A stretch of 64,000 bases of DNA from Olsenella sp. oral taxon 807 (GTDB lineage: Bacteria; Actinomycetota; Coriobacteriia; Coriobacteriales; Atopobiaceae): the NCBI RefSeq assembly GCF_001189515.2, contig NZ_CP012069.2:1798001-1862000 (forward strand), written 5' to 3'. The position numbers and the translations under genes were made by a program. The notes beneath the pieces are model-generated. The model had not been told where the DNA came from. It saw only the letters and a program-made list of their open reading frames with translations, and did no database searches. Shown one piece after another: positions 8,632-16,279 of the stretch. The first letter of the stretch is position 1. Every line of letters starts with the position of its first letter.

Positions 8632-10041
8632 TCACGCCAAGGGCGCTCCGCCCGCGCCCTGGATGCCTGGAACAGCGGGAATGGTGGCAAACCCCCGCTC
8701 GAGGTCCTCGTCGGTGGGGACGGAGTCGACCATCGTCTTGTTGTTGTAGGACTCGTACGCGGTCATGTCAAAGTACCCGGTACCAGTAAGGCCAAAGAGG
8801 ATGACCTCCTCCTTGCCGGTCTTCTTGCACCTGAGCGCCTCGTCGATGGCGACGCGAATGGCATGGCCGCTCTCGGGCGCGGGAAGGATGGTCTCGAGGG
8901 TTGCAAACTGCGTGGCCGCCGCAAAGACGTCCGTCTGCCTAACGGCTACGGCGTCGAGCAGGCCATCATGGCGCAGCCTCGAGACGATGGGGCTCATCCC
9001 GTGGTAGCGAAGCCCCCCTGCGTGGTCGGGGCTGGGTATGAAGCCGTTGCCAAGGGTGTACATCTTCACGAGTGGGCAGGTCTGGCCCGTATCCGCGAAG
9101 TCATAGGCGTAGCGCCCCCGCGTAAGCGAGGGACAGCTCACAGGCTCGACGGCAACGAAGCGCGTATTGGGGTGCGTGCCTTGGATCTTGTCACGCATGA
9201 AGGGGGCGATGAGGCCACCAAGATTTGACCCGCCACCCGCGCAACCGATGACGACGTCGGGATAGTCACCCAGCTCTGCGAGGGCATCGTAGCTCTCGAG
9301 GCCGATGACGGACTGGTGGAGCACCACCTGGTTGAGGACGGAGCCGAGCTGGTAGCGACCGCGATTCTCGGGCACGTGGAGCGCGCGCTCGACGGCCTCC
9401 GAGATGGCAGTGCCCAAAGAACCCGAACGGTTAGCCTCGTCAGCATACATCCGCCTTCCCACCTCGGTCGTCTCGGAGGGGGAAGGCGTCACGTTGGCGC
9501 CAAAGGTCTGCATCACGCTGCGGCGGAAGGGCTTCTGCTCGAAGGACGCCCTCACCATGAACACGTCGCAGTCAAGGCCAAAGTGCGCGGCTGCCTCAGA
9601 GAGCGCGGTTCCCCACTGACCGGCGCCCGTCTCGGTGGTGATAGTCGAAAGACCCTGCTCACAGGCGTAGTACGCCTGGGCAAGAGCCGAGTTGAGCTTG
9701 TGGGAACCGGAGGTGTTGTTACCCTCGAACTTGAAGTATATTCTCGCGGGCGTGTCGAGGGCCCTCTCGAGGTTGTAGGCCCGACATAAAGGAGAGGGCC
9801 GATATACCCTATACATCTCCCGCACGCCTTCTGGGATGTCGAAATACGTCGTGGTGTCGTCGAGCTCCTGGCGACAGAGCTCGTCGGCAAAGACAGGGCG
9901 TATGTCATCGAACGTGACGGCCTTGCCGTCAGGCAGACGCATGGGATCGAGCCTTTCGTGCATGTCGGCACGCAGGTTGTACCACTGGGTGGGGATCCTG
10001 TCCTCAGGGAGGTAGAGACGGTAGGGATTGTCTGCTGCCAT
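8632..10041 (-). CDS. trpB: TrpB2-type tryptophan synthase beta chain
   Basis: A 469-residue PLP enzyme that makes L-tryptophan from indole and serine. The Schiff-base lysine is K115 in SGSHKLNSA and the phosphate-binding loop is CAGGGSN. The N-terminal extension and length (about 450 residues compared with about 400 for TrpB1) and the EGNNTSGSHK sequence place it in the TrpB2 subgroup, which works without a tight TrpA complex and often serves indole salvage. No other trp gene is in the window. The ATG at 10041 is six bases downstream of AAAGGA. No T-box or leader peptide was seen upstream. Confidence 0.92.
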   Translation of the reverse strand: MAADNPYRLYLPEDRIPTQWYNLRADMHERLDPMRLPDGKAVTFDDIRPVFADELCRQELDDTTTYFDIPEGVREMYRVYRPSPLCRAYNLERALDTPARIYFKFEGNNTSGSHKLNSALAQAYYACEQGLSTITTETGAGQWGTALSEAAAHFGLDCDVFMVRASFEQKPFRRSVMQTFGANVTPSPSETTEVGRRMYADEANRSGSLGTAISEAVERALHVPENRGRYQLGSVLNQVVLHQSVIGLESYDALAELGDYPDVVIGCAGGGSNLGGLIAPFMRDKIQGTHPNTRFVAVEPVSCPSLTRGRYAYDFADTGQTCPLVKMYTLGNGFIPSPDHAGGLRYHGMSPIVSRLRHDGLLDAVAVRQTDVFAAATQFATLETILPAPESGHAIRVAIDEALRCKKTGKEEVILFGLTGTGYFDMTAYESYNNKTMVDSVPTDEDLERGFATIPAVPGIQGAGGAPLA

Positions 10042-10228
10042 CGGCATTCCTTTCTGTCGGCAGCGCTCTGTCGCGCAAAGGTCTCTTATTATGGCACCCA
10101 AGCCCGCCCCTGTAGGGCTGCGCAATGTGCGATGTCACAGTAACGCAACAGCCGCCGAGCGCAAGGTACTCGAGGCGCGTTCGAGACCCCACCTGCCGCT
10201 GCCGGACAGAGCGCGTCACCTTTATGCC

Positions 10229-10966
10229 TCAGGCAGGATCCTTGGACGCAGAGGAAAGATCCAAGGACTCGTCCCACGTATGCCTTCCCGTGTCGTACTC
10301 GCTCCCAAAGTAGACGCTCGCCACGGGCGTGGGACCATCCGCGTTCTCCTCACCCTCGAAGTAGTAGACCGTGACATTGGGATGGTCCTTCCACCTCTCG
10401 AGGATGAAGGGCCACGAATACCGCTCGTGGACGCATCGAAACCAGCGTGTCACGTCATCGGACTCGCCCTCCGAGCGCCCCTCGAGGGCAAACGTCCTGT
10501 CCTGCTCGTTGACGCTCACCAGCACGCCGCTGAACTTGGGAGCAAAAGGAAGGTCCAAGACCTCCTCCAACGTATGCATCCCTGAGTCGTGCTCGCCCTC
10601 AAAATAGACGCTCATGACGAGCGTAATGCCCTCGGGCTTGTCCTCGCTCTCGAAGTAGCTGACCGTGACGTTGGGGTGACTCTCCCACCTCTTGAGGATG
10701 AGGGGCCAAGACTGCCGCTCGTGGATACACTGGAACCATCGTGTCACCTTGATGGGCCCATCCCCCGCGCTCCCCTCAAGGGCGAACGTCTTTTCCTGCT
10801 CGTTGACGCTCACCAGTACGCCGCTGAACTCAGGCGGTGGCTTCGCATCGCTCACGCCACCAGAGAGGTCCGCTGTGGTGGGAGACCCCCCCTCCTCACG
10901 GCCACAGGCCACAAGGCATACCCCCACGCCGATCAGCAGCGCAAGCACGACGACGCACCTTCTCAT
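10229..10966 (-). CDS. Lipoprotein with internal domain duplication
   Basis: A 245-residue exported lipoprotein: signal peptide 1-20 with lipobox LVAC and lipidated Cys21. After a short linker, residues 47-138 and 145-237 are two copies of the same domain, each opening FSGVLVSVNEQ, with later matches TRWF-CIHER/CVHER, HPNVTV-YFE and SVYF. The two halves are close in sequence, so the duplication looks recent. The domain is not recognised. It lies upstream of trpB2 on the same strand, but a 187-bp gap argues against one operon. Confidence 0.8.
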   Translation of the reverse strand: MRRCVVVLALLIGVGVCLVACGREEGGSPTTADLSGGVSDAKPPPEFSGVLVSVNEQEKTFALEGSAGDGPIKVTRWFQCIHERQSWPLILKRWESHPNVTVSYFESEDKPEGITLVMSVYFEGEHDSGMHTLEEVLDLPFAPKFSGVLVSVNEQDRTFALEGRSEGESDDVTRWFRCVHERYSWPFILERWKDHPNVTVYYFEGEENADGPTPVASVYFGSEYDTGRHTWDESLDLSSASKDPA

Positions 10967-11321
10967 TGGAAATCACTTCCAAAAGAATATCCCATGGGTG
11001 TCAGTAAACTTCGTGAAGTCGAAGTTCACGAACGCAGCACCACTATTCCAGCCATCATAGACGAGCAGCGTACGCAACACCTTGCCGCTTGATTTTTCTC
11101 TTATACTAGTAGAAATAAGGGTAACGCTATCGGATATAGAAAAAACATATGCTTTATCGCTTTGTTAGTGTACTTCACGATAATCCCCTCACTATACAGA
11201 CAAACTCCCAATACCTTTATATTATTTGATAACACATGTTAGCTCAGATATTAGAGTATATCTATGAGGTCTATGGACCTATCTATTCGGCCAATGGTAT
11301 GACACAGCCTCGGTTATGTCG
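10967..11321. other. AT-rich intergenic region
   Basis: A 355-bp stretch that is distinctly more AT-rich than its surroundings, between the lipoprotein start and an IS5-type remnant. It presumably holds the lipoprotein promoter. No open frame or repeat of note was found. Confidence 0.5.
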
Positions 11322-11650
11322 TCACAAGATACGGAGCCAGAGTGAAGTGCAGCGGATCTGGACTGCCACGACGAGGGACGAGAGCCGCTCGCGGTAGCGC
11401 GTGGCGAGGCCGCGCCACCTCCTGACCCTCTCGAAGGCGTTCTCCACCAGATGCCTCTGCTCGTATGGGTGCGGGCCGATCGCCCTCTTCTCCCTCCTGT
11501 CGGACTTCGGCGGACGTGCGCCCCCGTGCCGCGCCCGCTCGCCTCGGCCAGGGCCTCGTCGGTGTCGCAGACGCGCCTCGGCGAGCAGCGCGTCGGCGTC
11601 GAACCCCCTGATCAGCTCGACAGCAGACCCGCGATCCGCCGAAGTACCAG
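11322..11650 (-). pseudogene. IS5-family transposase remnant
   Basis: Only the C-terminal third survives. The end reads HPYEQRHLVENAFERVRRWRGLATRYRER, the Glu-containing signature of the IS5 group (normally H-x-E-R-H-x-V-E-N-x-F-x-x-L-K-x-x-R). Upstream, the GFDADALL segment is followed by out-of-frame sequence, so frameshifts are present. The two other catalytic acids and the ends of the element are missing. It is non-functional. Confidence 0.75.
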
Positions 11651-11777
11651 GCGTGACAAGGAATCCGGCTGGCATACCAGGCGCACGAATATCATGTTAC
11701 AGTACAATAAACTGAAAGTTAATAAACACTATCCAGAAAGCGGGCCGCAAGGGCCGGGCAAAGGGACGAGGAGTAGC

Positions 11778-12581
11778 ATGTCGGACATCAAGGTCGTGGC
11801 CGTGGACATGGACGGCACGCTCTGTCGAAGTGACACCACGATCAACGAGGAACGCCTCAGGCCCATCCTCGCTCGCCTGCGGGCAGCGGGCTGCCACTTC
11901 GTAGTGGCGAGCGGCAACCAGTACTGGCAGCTGCGGGACTTCTTCCCCAGCTACGACGAGCAGCTGGCCTTTGTGGCGGAGAACGGCTCCTTCGTCAAGG
12001 ACGGTCCCGAGGTCGTCTTCGTGGGACAGGCACAGCCCAAGGCAGTTAAGGTGACCATCGGTTGGATACACGGCCATAGCGAGGTCAGGGGAGTCATGTG
12101 CGGCGTCGAGAGCGCCTACGTGGAGCGCGGTACCGTGACGCAGGCATGGTGCGACCGCATCCGGACGTGGTACCACCGCCTGAGGTGGGTCGATGACTTT
12201 AGCGACGCGGACGACGCCATCATCAAGTTCTTCGTCGAGGTACCCCGCGAGAGGACCAGTGGCTACCTTGGTCAGCTCAGCGAGGGACTTGCGGGCCTGA
12301 TGGTACCCACCACCTCTGGCCACGGCTCCATCGACATCATCATTCCCGGCTGTCATAAGGCCTCGGGCATAGAGCGCCTCGCCAAGCGCTGGGATGTCTC
12401 TGCCGACCAGGTCATCGCCTTCGGTGACGGCAGTAACGACGTGGAGATGCTTCGCTACGCAGGGGTGGGCTATGCCATGGAGAACGCCTCCGGCGACGCG
12501 AAGGCCGCAGCCGATGCCATCTGCCCCTCGAACGACGACGAGGGCGTGCTGCAGGTGCTCGAGAGGCTCTTCCCCGCATAA
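11778..12581 (+). CDS. HAD-superfamily (Cof-type) phosphatase
   Basis: A 267-residue cytosolic phosphatase of the HAD IIB/Cof family, which usually dephosphorylates sugar phosphates or flavin precursors. The nucleophile motif DMDGT (Asp10, Asp12), motif II VASGN, the lysine before motif IV and motif IV FGDGSNDVEML are all present. The ATG at 11778 has GAGGAG upstream. Its last ~42 bp are repeated at 14425, at the edge of a duplicated segment, which suggests that an insertion event targeted the 3' end of this gene. Confidence 0.9.
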   Translation: MSDIKVVAVDMDGTLCRSDTTINEERLRPILARLRAAGCHFVVASGNQYWQLRDFFPSYDEQLAFVAENGSFVKDGPEVVFVGQAQPKAVKVTIGWIHGHSEVRGVMCGVESAYVERGTVTQAWCDRIRTWYHRLRWVDDFSDADDAIIKFFVEVPRERTSGYLGQLSEGLAGLMVPTTSGHGSIDIIIPGCHKASGIERLAKRWDVSADQVIAFGDGSNDVEMLRYAGVGYAMENASGDAKAAADAICPSNDDEGVLQVLERLFPA

Positions 12582-12963
12582 AGGCGCGTGGCACGGCGGC
12601 GCTCGACGGACGTTGCGGGGGGCGATCGGCGATCGGGGGCGCCTGGCGGCGCCGCGGCACTGCCACGTTGCGCTGAACGTGCGGGGAGGTACGTTCACGC
12701 CCGAGTGGCAGTGCGCCGTACACTGCCACTCGGTGTCGATCGTACCGCAGCGGTACGCTCGGGGCCGAGTGGCAGTGCGATCGGTACGCTCAGGGCCGAG
12801 TGGCAGTGCAGCACACACTGCCACTCGGTGGCGAACGTGCGGGGAGGTACGTCTCACACTGCCACTCGGTGGTGAACGTGCGGGGCGGTACGTTCACGCA
12901 CGGGTGGCAGTGCGCGTCGGACCGGCCCGCCAAGAGCGGCGAGGCGTCTCCTCGCGGGCGGGG
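12541..12963. repeat. Direct repeat B, copy 1 (contains HAD gene 3' end)
   Basis: About 420 bp starting inside the HAD gene (the shared sequence begins AGGGCGTGCTGCAGGTGCTC) and matching 14425-14840 almost base for base; copy 2 lacks about 7 bp. The non-coding part is built from short inverted units, CGAGTGGCAGTGC and its complement, with GAACGTGCGGGG and GGTACGTTC motifs between them. The segments would fold into several hairpins. No gene lies in 12582-13258. Confidence 0.85.
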
Positions 12964-13071
12964 CGCGGGCCCAACGCGGGCCGGCGTGCGGCCCGGCCCG
13001 AAGCGCCGACGCGCCGCCCGCAGGTCCCCCGGTGGATGAAATCAACCCATCGGCCTATATAATCAGTGCTT

Positions 13072-13236
13072 CCTTAGCCCTATTCTGATACGGTTGCCTC
13101 TTTTGACTTACGTCGGTGCACGAAGCCTGCCGCTCCGACGACCCGATCGAGCCGCTCGCCAAGCTGCCCCCATGTTCCCCGTATTGGTTGACGTGGGAAT
13201 AAAGTGTTGCCGCGCCGTGTCAGAATAGGGTTAACC
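13072..13236. mobile_element. MITE-like element with ~20-bp inverted ends
   Basis: CCTTAGCCCTATTCTGATAC at the left matches the complement of the sequence ending at 13236 (GTGTCAGAATAGGGTTAACC) with few mismatches, giving a 165-bp unit with terminal inverted repeats and no coding capacity. It could be a MITE or the fused ends of a lost insertion sequence. It lies between repeat B copy 1 and the abi gene. Confidence 0.55.
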
Positions 13237-13258
13237 ACAGCCTTAGCCCGTTATATCC

Positions 13259-14173
13259 CTACGGCATCCATCTCGCCCACATGGGGCACGTCTCCCAACC
13301 CTTACAGAAGCCCATGCGGCAAAGATCCTCCTCGCTCCTGGTCTGGATCAGGCGCACCGCCTTGTCATGCCACGACGAAACCGGCGCAATGCGCTCGAGC
13401 AGGTAGCCAAGTATGGTCAGCAGCGCGAACGTACTTCTGTTGTTGACCTTGTGAGGGCGATGCCACTCGGGACACCTGTGGCTACGAGGTATCTTCGTCT
13501 TGTTGCCGAGGCGCTTGTTCCACAAGCGGTCGTGGTGCGCGCAGGCATTGCGGACGGTGTTCAAGGTGAGCAGCCACGATTCGAGCACCTCAGCCGGCAC
13601 CCCCATCTCGTCTGCGATACCCTTCCTCACGTCGTCAAGAGAGCCCTTGAAAAGCGTGAGCATCATACCGAAGTCCATAATGTTGACGAGCATCCAGTAG
13701 GACGGGAGTCTGTGCAAGTCTCCGTACTTCTGCTTGAAGTGCTCTATAAAGAGCGCTTTGGACCGGCCGTAAGCAGCGGAGCACCTAGACATGAAATGCC
13801 CATAGGCACTCTGCTCCATGTTTGGCAGCGTTGACCGGTCCAGGTATCCGAACGGACCGGCCGTCTTTGCTAGCCTATAGGCGAGCTGGGTCCGCATATA
13901 GACCTCCACCCGCTCAATGGCGTCGAGCGTAACGAGCCTGAGCTGGCGGTCGAAGGTATACAAATCCCAGATCTTCTCGAAGCTCGTTCCCTCGACGAAT
14001 GACTCGTCTCCGCTTCCCGGGTTCTGCTTGTAGATGTACCAGTATCCGCTCAGGCGGTAGTAGCCGACGTCGGCGAGATGGGAGATCAGATCGTTCCTGT
14101 CGAACTCGAGTCCGCGTTCCTCCAGCCGGTCCGCTTGCTCCTCATATGAAAGCCACGGCTTCTGGTACCTCAT
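13259..14173 (-). CDS. Abi-family abortive-infection protein (AbiD/AbiF-like)
   Basis: A 304-residue member of the Abi_2 (AbiD/AbiF) phage-resistance family, known for stopping phage growth after infection. Signatures seen: the N-terminal SYEEQADRLEERG and VGYYRLSGYWYIYK block, a middle FDRQLRLVTLDAIERVEVYMR helix, and NTVRNACAHHDRLWN near residue 208. This last contains R208-x4-H213, the HEPN-type RNase motif, so RNA cleavage is the probable action. The ATG at 14173 has AGGGGA upstream. The gene is flanked by two ~420-bp direct repeats, suggesting that it arrived as a defence module. Confidence 0.87.
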   Translation of the reverse strand: MRYQKPWLSYEEQADRLEERGLEFDRNDLISHLADVGYYRLSGYWYIYKQNPGSGDESFVEGTSFEKIWDLYTFDRQLRLVTLDAIERVEVYMRTQLAYRLAKTAGPFGYLDRSTLPNMEQSAYGHFMSRCSAAYGRSKALFIEHFKQKYGDLHRLPSYWMLVNIMDFGMMLTLFKGSLDDVRKGIADEMGVPAEVLESWLLTLNTVRNACAHHDRLWNKRLGNKTKIPRSHRCPEWHRPHKVNNRSTFALLTILGYLLERIAPVSSWHDKAVRLIQTRSEEDLCRMGFCKGWETCPMWARWMP

Positions 14174-14424
14174 GTATCCCCTGGATAAGAAAACACCCGC
14201 CAAAGTTTGCATCATCTCGACTGACGCCGAGAGATAGGCATGGCGGGTCCTCCTATGCGCATTTTACCACACGTGGCGGTACCTTAGTCGACTTTACACG
14301 GGAAAGCGTGATGATGGGGTTTAGGCGACATGACCCGAGCCGAGGGAACGAAGACTCGTTTCCGACCGGGACCCTGGGGACCTCCCAGGAGCTGGGATGG
14401 TTCCGTCGCCGCAGGATGGCGCCA
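14174..14424. other. Abi upstream region
   Basis: A 251-bp non-coding stretch between the abi start and repeat B copy 2. It presumably carries the abi promoter. CCAGGAGCTGGGATGG and neighbouring GC-rich sequence make no obvious hairpin with a T run. Confidence 0.35.
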
Positions 14425-14840
14425 AGGGCGTGCTGCAGGTGCTCGAGAGGCTCTTCCCCGCATAAAGGCGCGTGGCACGGCGGCGCTCGACGGACGTTGC
14501 GGGGGGCGATCGGGGGCGCCTGGCGGCGCCGCGGCACTGCCACGTTGCGCTGAACGTGCGGGGAGGTACGTTCACGCCCGAGTGGCAGTGCGCCGTACAC
14601 TGCCACTCGGTGTCGATCGTACCGCAGCGGTACGCTCAGGGCCGAGTGGCAGTGCGATCGGTACGCTCAGGGCCGAGTGACAGTGCAGCACACACTGCCA
14701 CTCGGTGGCGAACGTGCGGGGCGGTACGTCTCACACTGCCACTCGGTGGTGAACGTGCGAGGCGGTACGTTCACGCACGGGTGGCAGTGCGCGTCGGACC
14801 GACCCGCCAAGAGCGGCGAGGCGTCTCCTCGCGGGCGGGA
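14425..14840. repeat. Direct repeat B, copy 2
   Basis: Second copy of the segment at 12541-12963, including the last ~42 bp of the HAD coding sequence and its TAA, here without the rest of the gene. The truncated coding end identifies this as the secondary copy. The segment between the copies (12964-14424, about 1.46 kb) holds the MITE-like element and the abi gene. Copy 2 ends 40 bp before the stop of the DUF4143 ATPase gene. Confidence 0.85.
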
Positions 14841-14880
14841 GGATTTCTCGGCCGATCAAGCTGGCTTGTTCCGTACCCCA

Positions 14881-16083
14881 CTAAGGCTTGGCGCCTGGCC
14901 TCGCCGTCCACCAGCCGTCCGCTGCGGCGGCAACGTCCTTGTATGAGATGAGCTGCCCCTGTCTCGTGCCCAGGCTGAGATCCCCACCGTATACGACCGC
15001 CTGAGACTCTATCGGCAGGCCAAGCTCATCTGCGGCGACCTGGTTCAAGACCGTGAAGAGGCGGGGTGCATACGTCGCCGAAGACTTGATCTCTATGGCA
15101 TAACAGGGCCTAAGCCCACGTTGCACCACAAGGTCGACCTCGTGTTGCGCGACATCGCGCCAAAAGGAGAGGTGTGGGACACGCGCCTTGGCATAGCCGC
15201 TCTTCAGTATCTCCGAGATGATGGCTGACTCGAATATCGGCCCCCTGTGCTCGCTCACGAGCAGCTCTTGCGGGGACTGGATCCCGATGAGGCTGCACGC
15301 CAGCCCCGCGTCGAGAAAATGCAGCTTCTTGGTCTTCACCAAGCTCTTACCGCGATTCGAGAAGTATGGCTCGAGAAAGCAGATGATGTGACTGGCCTCC
15401 AAGACCGAGAGCCAACTCTTTGCCGTATTGAGCGCCACTCCGCTGTCCGAGGCCAAGCTGCTGACATTGAGCCGCTGGCCCGTACGCAGCGCGCATAGCT
15501 GTATAAATATCGAAAACTCTCTAAGCCTCCTGACGCCCAGCTCCCGGCGGACGTCCCGCTCAAGGTACGTCTGCACGTAGCTTGGGAAGAAGGTCTCAGG
15601 ATCAATGTCGGCATCGTACAGCCGTGGATAGCCACCTTGAAAGAGCCACTGTTCCATGGACTGTGGGGCAATCCCTGCCTGGCTCAGCTCCTCATAAGAC
15701 AGCGGGAGAAGCGTCAGGAGCGCGACGCGACCAGCCAAGGATTGGCTCACCGCATCCATAAGGAGGAAGTTCTGGGAGCCGGTCAGGATAAAGCGACCAG
15801 CCGCCCCACTCTCGTCCACAACACCCTGCAGGTACGAGAAGAGGTCAGGAACACGTTGCGCCTCGTCGAAGATCACCTGGGAGTCATAGCGTAAAAGGAA
15901 GCTTTTGGGATCTTCGTCAAAGCTTCTGTGCACATCTGGGTTCTCGAAGCTCAGATACTCGTAGTCAGGAAACGCATCCCTCACGAGAGTGGTCTTGCCG
16001 CTCTGGCGCGGACCGGTAACGGACACGATGGGATACTTCCCCGCCAGCTCGAGCAGCCTCCCCTTGATCAGGCGCTCTATCAT
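14881..16083 (-). CDS. DUF4143 ATP-binding protein (AAA_14), copy 1
   Basis: A 400-residue P-loop ATPase with N-terminal AAA_14 and C-terminal DUF4143 domains. Walker A is GPRQSGKT (24-31), Walker B is VIFDEAQ, and sensor-like GSQNFLL follows. The C-terminal part contains the PD-(D/E)XK-like core seen as HEVDLVV and AIEIKSS. These proteins are abundant in gut and oral bacteria; their role is not established, though some are linked to mobile or conflict functions. It is one of three copies in this window. Three iterated CTACTGAT motifs lie upstream. Confidence 0.9.
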   Translation of the reverse strand: MIERLIKGRLLELAGKYPIVSVTGPRQSGKTTLVRDAFPDYEYLSFENPDVHRSFDEDPKSFLLRYDSQVIFDEAQRVPDLFSYLQGVVDESGAAGRFILTGSQNFLLMDAVSQSLAGRVALLTLLPLSYEELSQAGIAPQSMEQWLFQGGYPRLYDADIDPETFFPSYVQTYLERDVRRELGVRRLREFSIFIQLCALRTGQRLNVSSLASDSGVALNTAKSWLSVLEASHIICFLEPYFSNRGKSLVKTKKLHFLDAGLACSLIGIQSPQELLVSEHRGPIFESAIISEILKSGYAKARVPHLSFWRDVAQHEVDLVVQRGLRPCYAIEIKSSATYAPRLFTVLNQVAADELGLPIESQAVVYGGDLSLGTRQGQLISYKDVAAAADGWWTARPGAKP

Positions 16084-16108
16084 GGGCTTGGCATCCTTCT
16101 CTCCTAAT

Positions 16109-16169
16109 CTACTGATTGGATTCTAACATCTCTACTGATAAAATTAACATAGCCCTACTGATAGAATTC
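16109..16169. promoter_or_regulatory. Three CTACTGAT iterons upstream of DUF4143 gene
   Basis: CTACTGATTGGATTCT (16109), CTACTGATAAAATTA (16132) and CTACTGATAGAATTCT (16154) recur with 22-23 bp spacing, about two helical turns, just upstream of the ATPase start at 16083. This arrangement is typical of cooperative repressor binding. The regulator is unknown. Confidence 0.45.
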
Positions 16170-16279
16170 TGCGATCCACCTATCCACGACCCCAGCAAGA
16201 GCCTGTGACACAGGCTACCCGGCACAGGCACCCCCCTCGCGCGGCGATCCGGGCCCCGACCGTCCACGCGTCACTACCC

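Noticed and set aside
10042-10228. A tryptophan leader or T-box before trpB2
   Set aside because: No Trp-rich short frame, T-box core sequence or terminator/antiterminator pair was visible.
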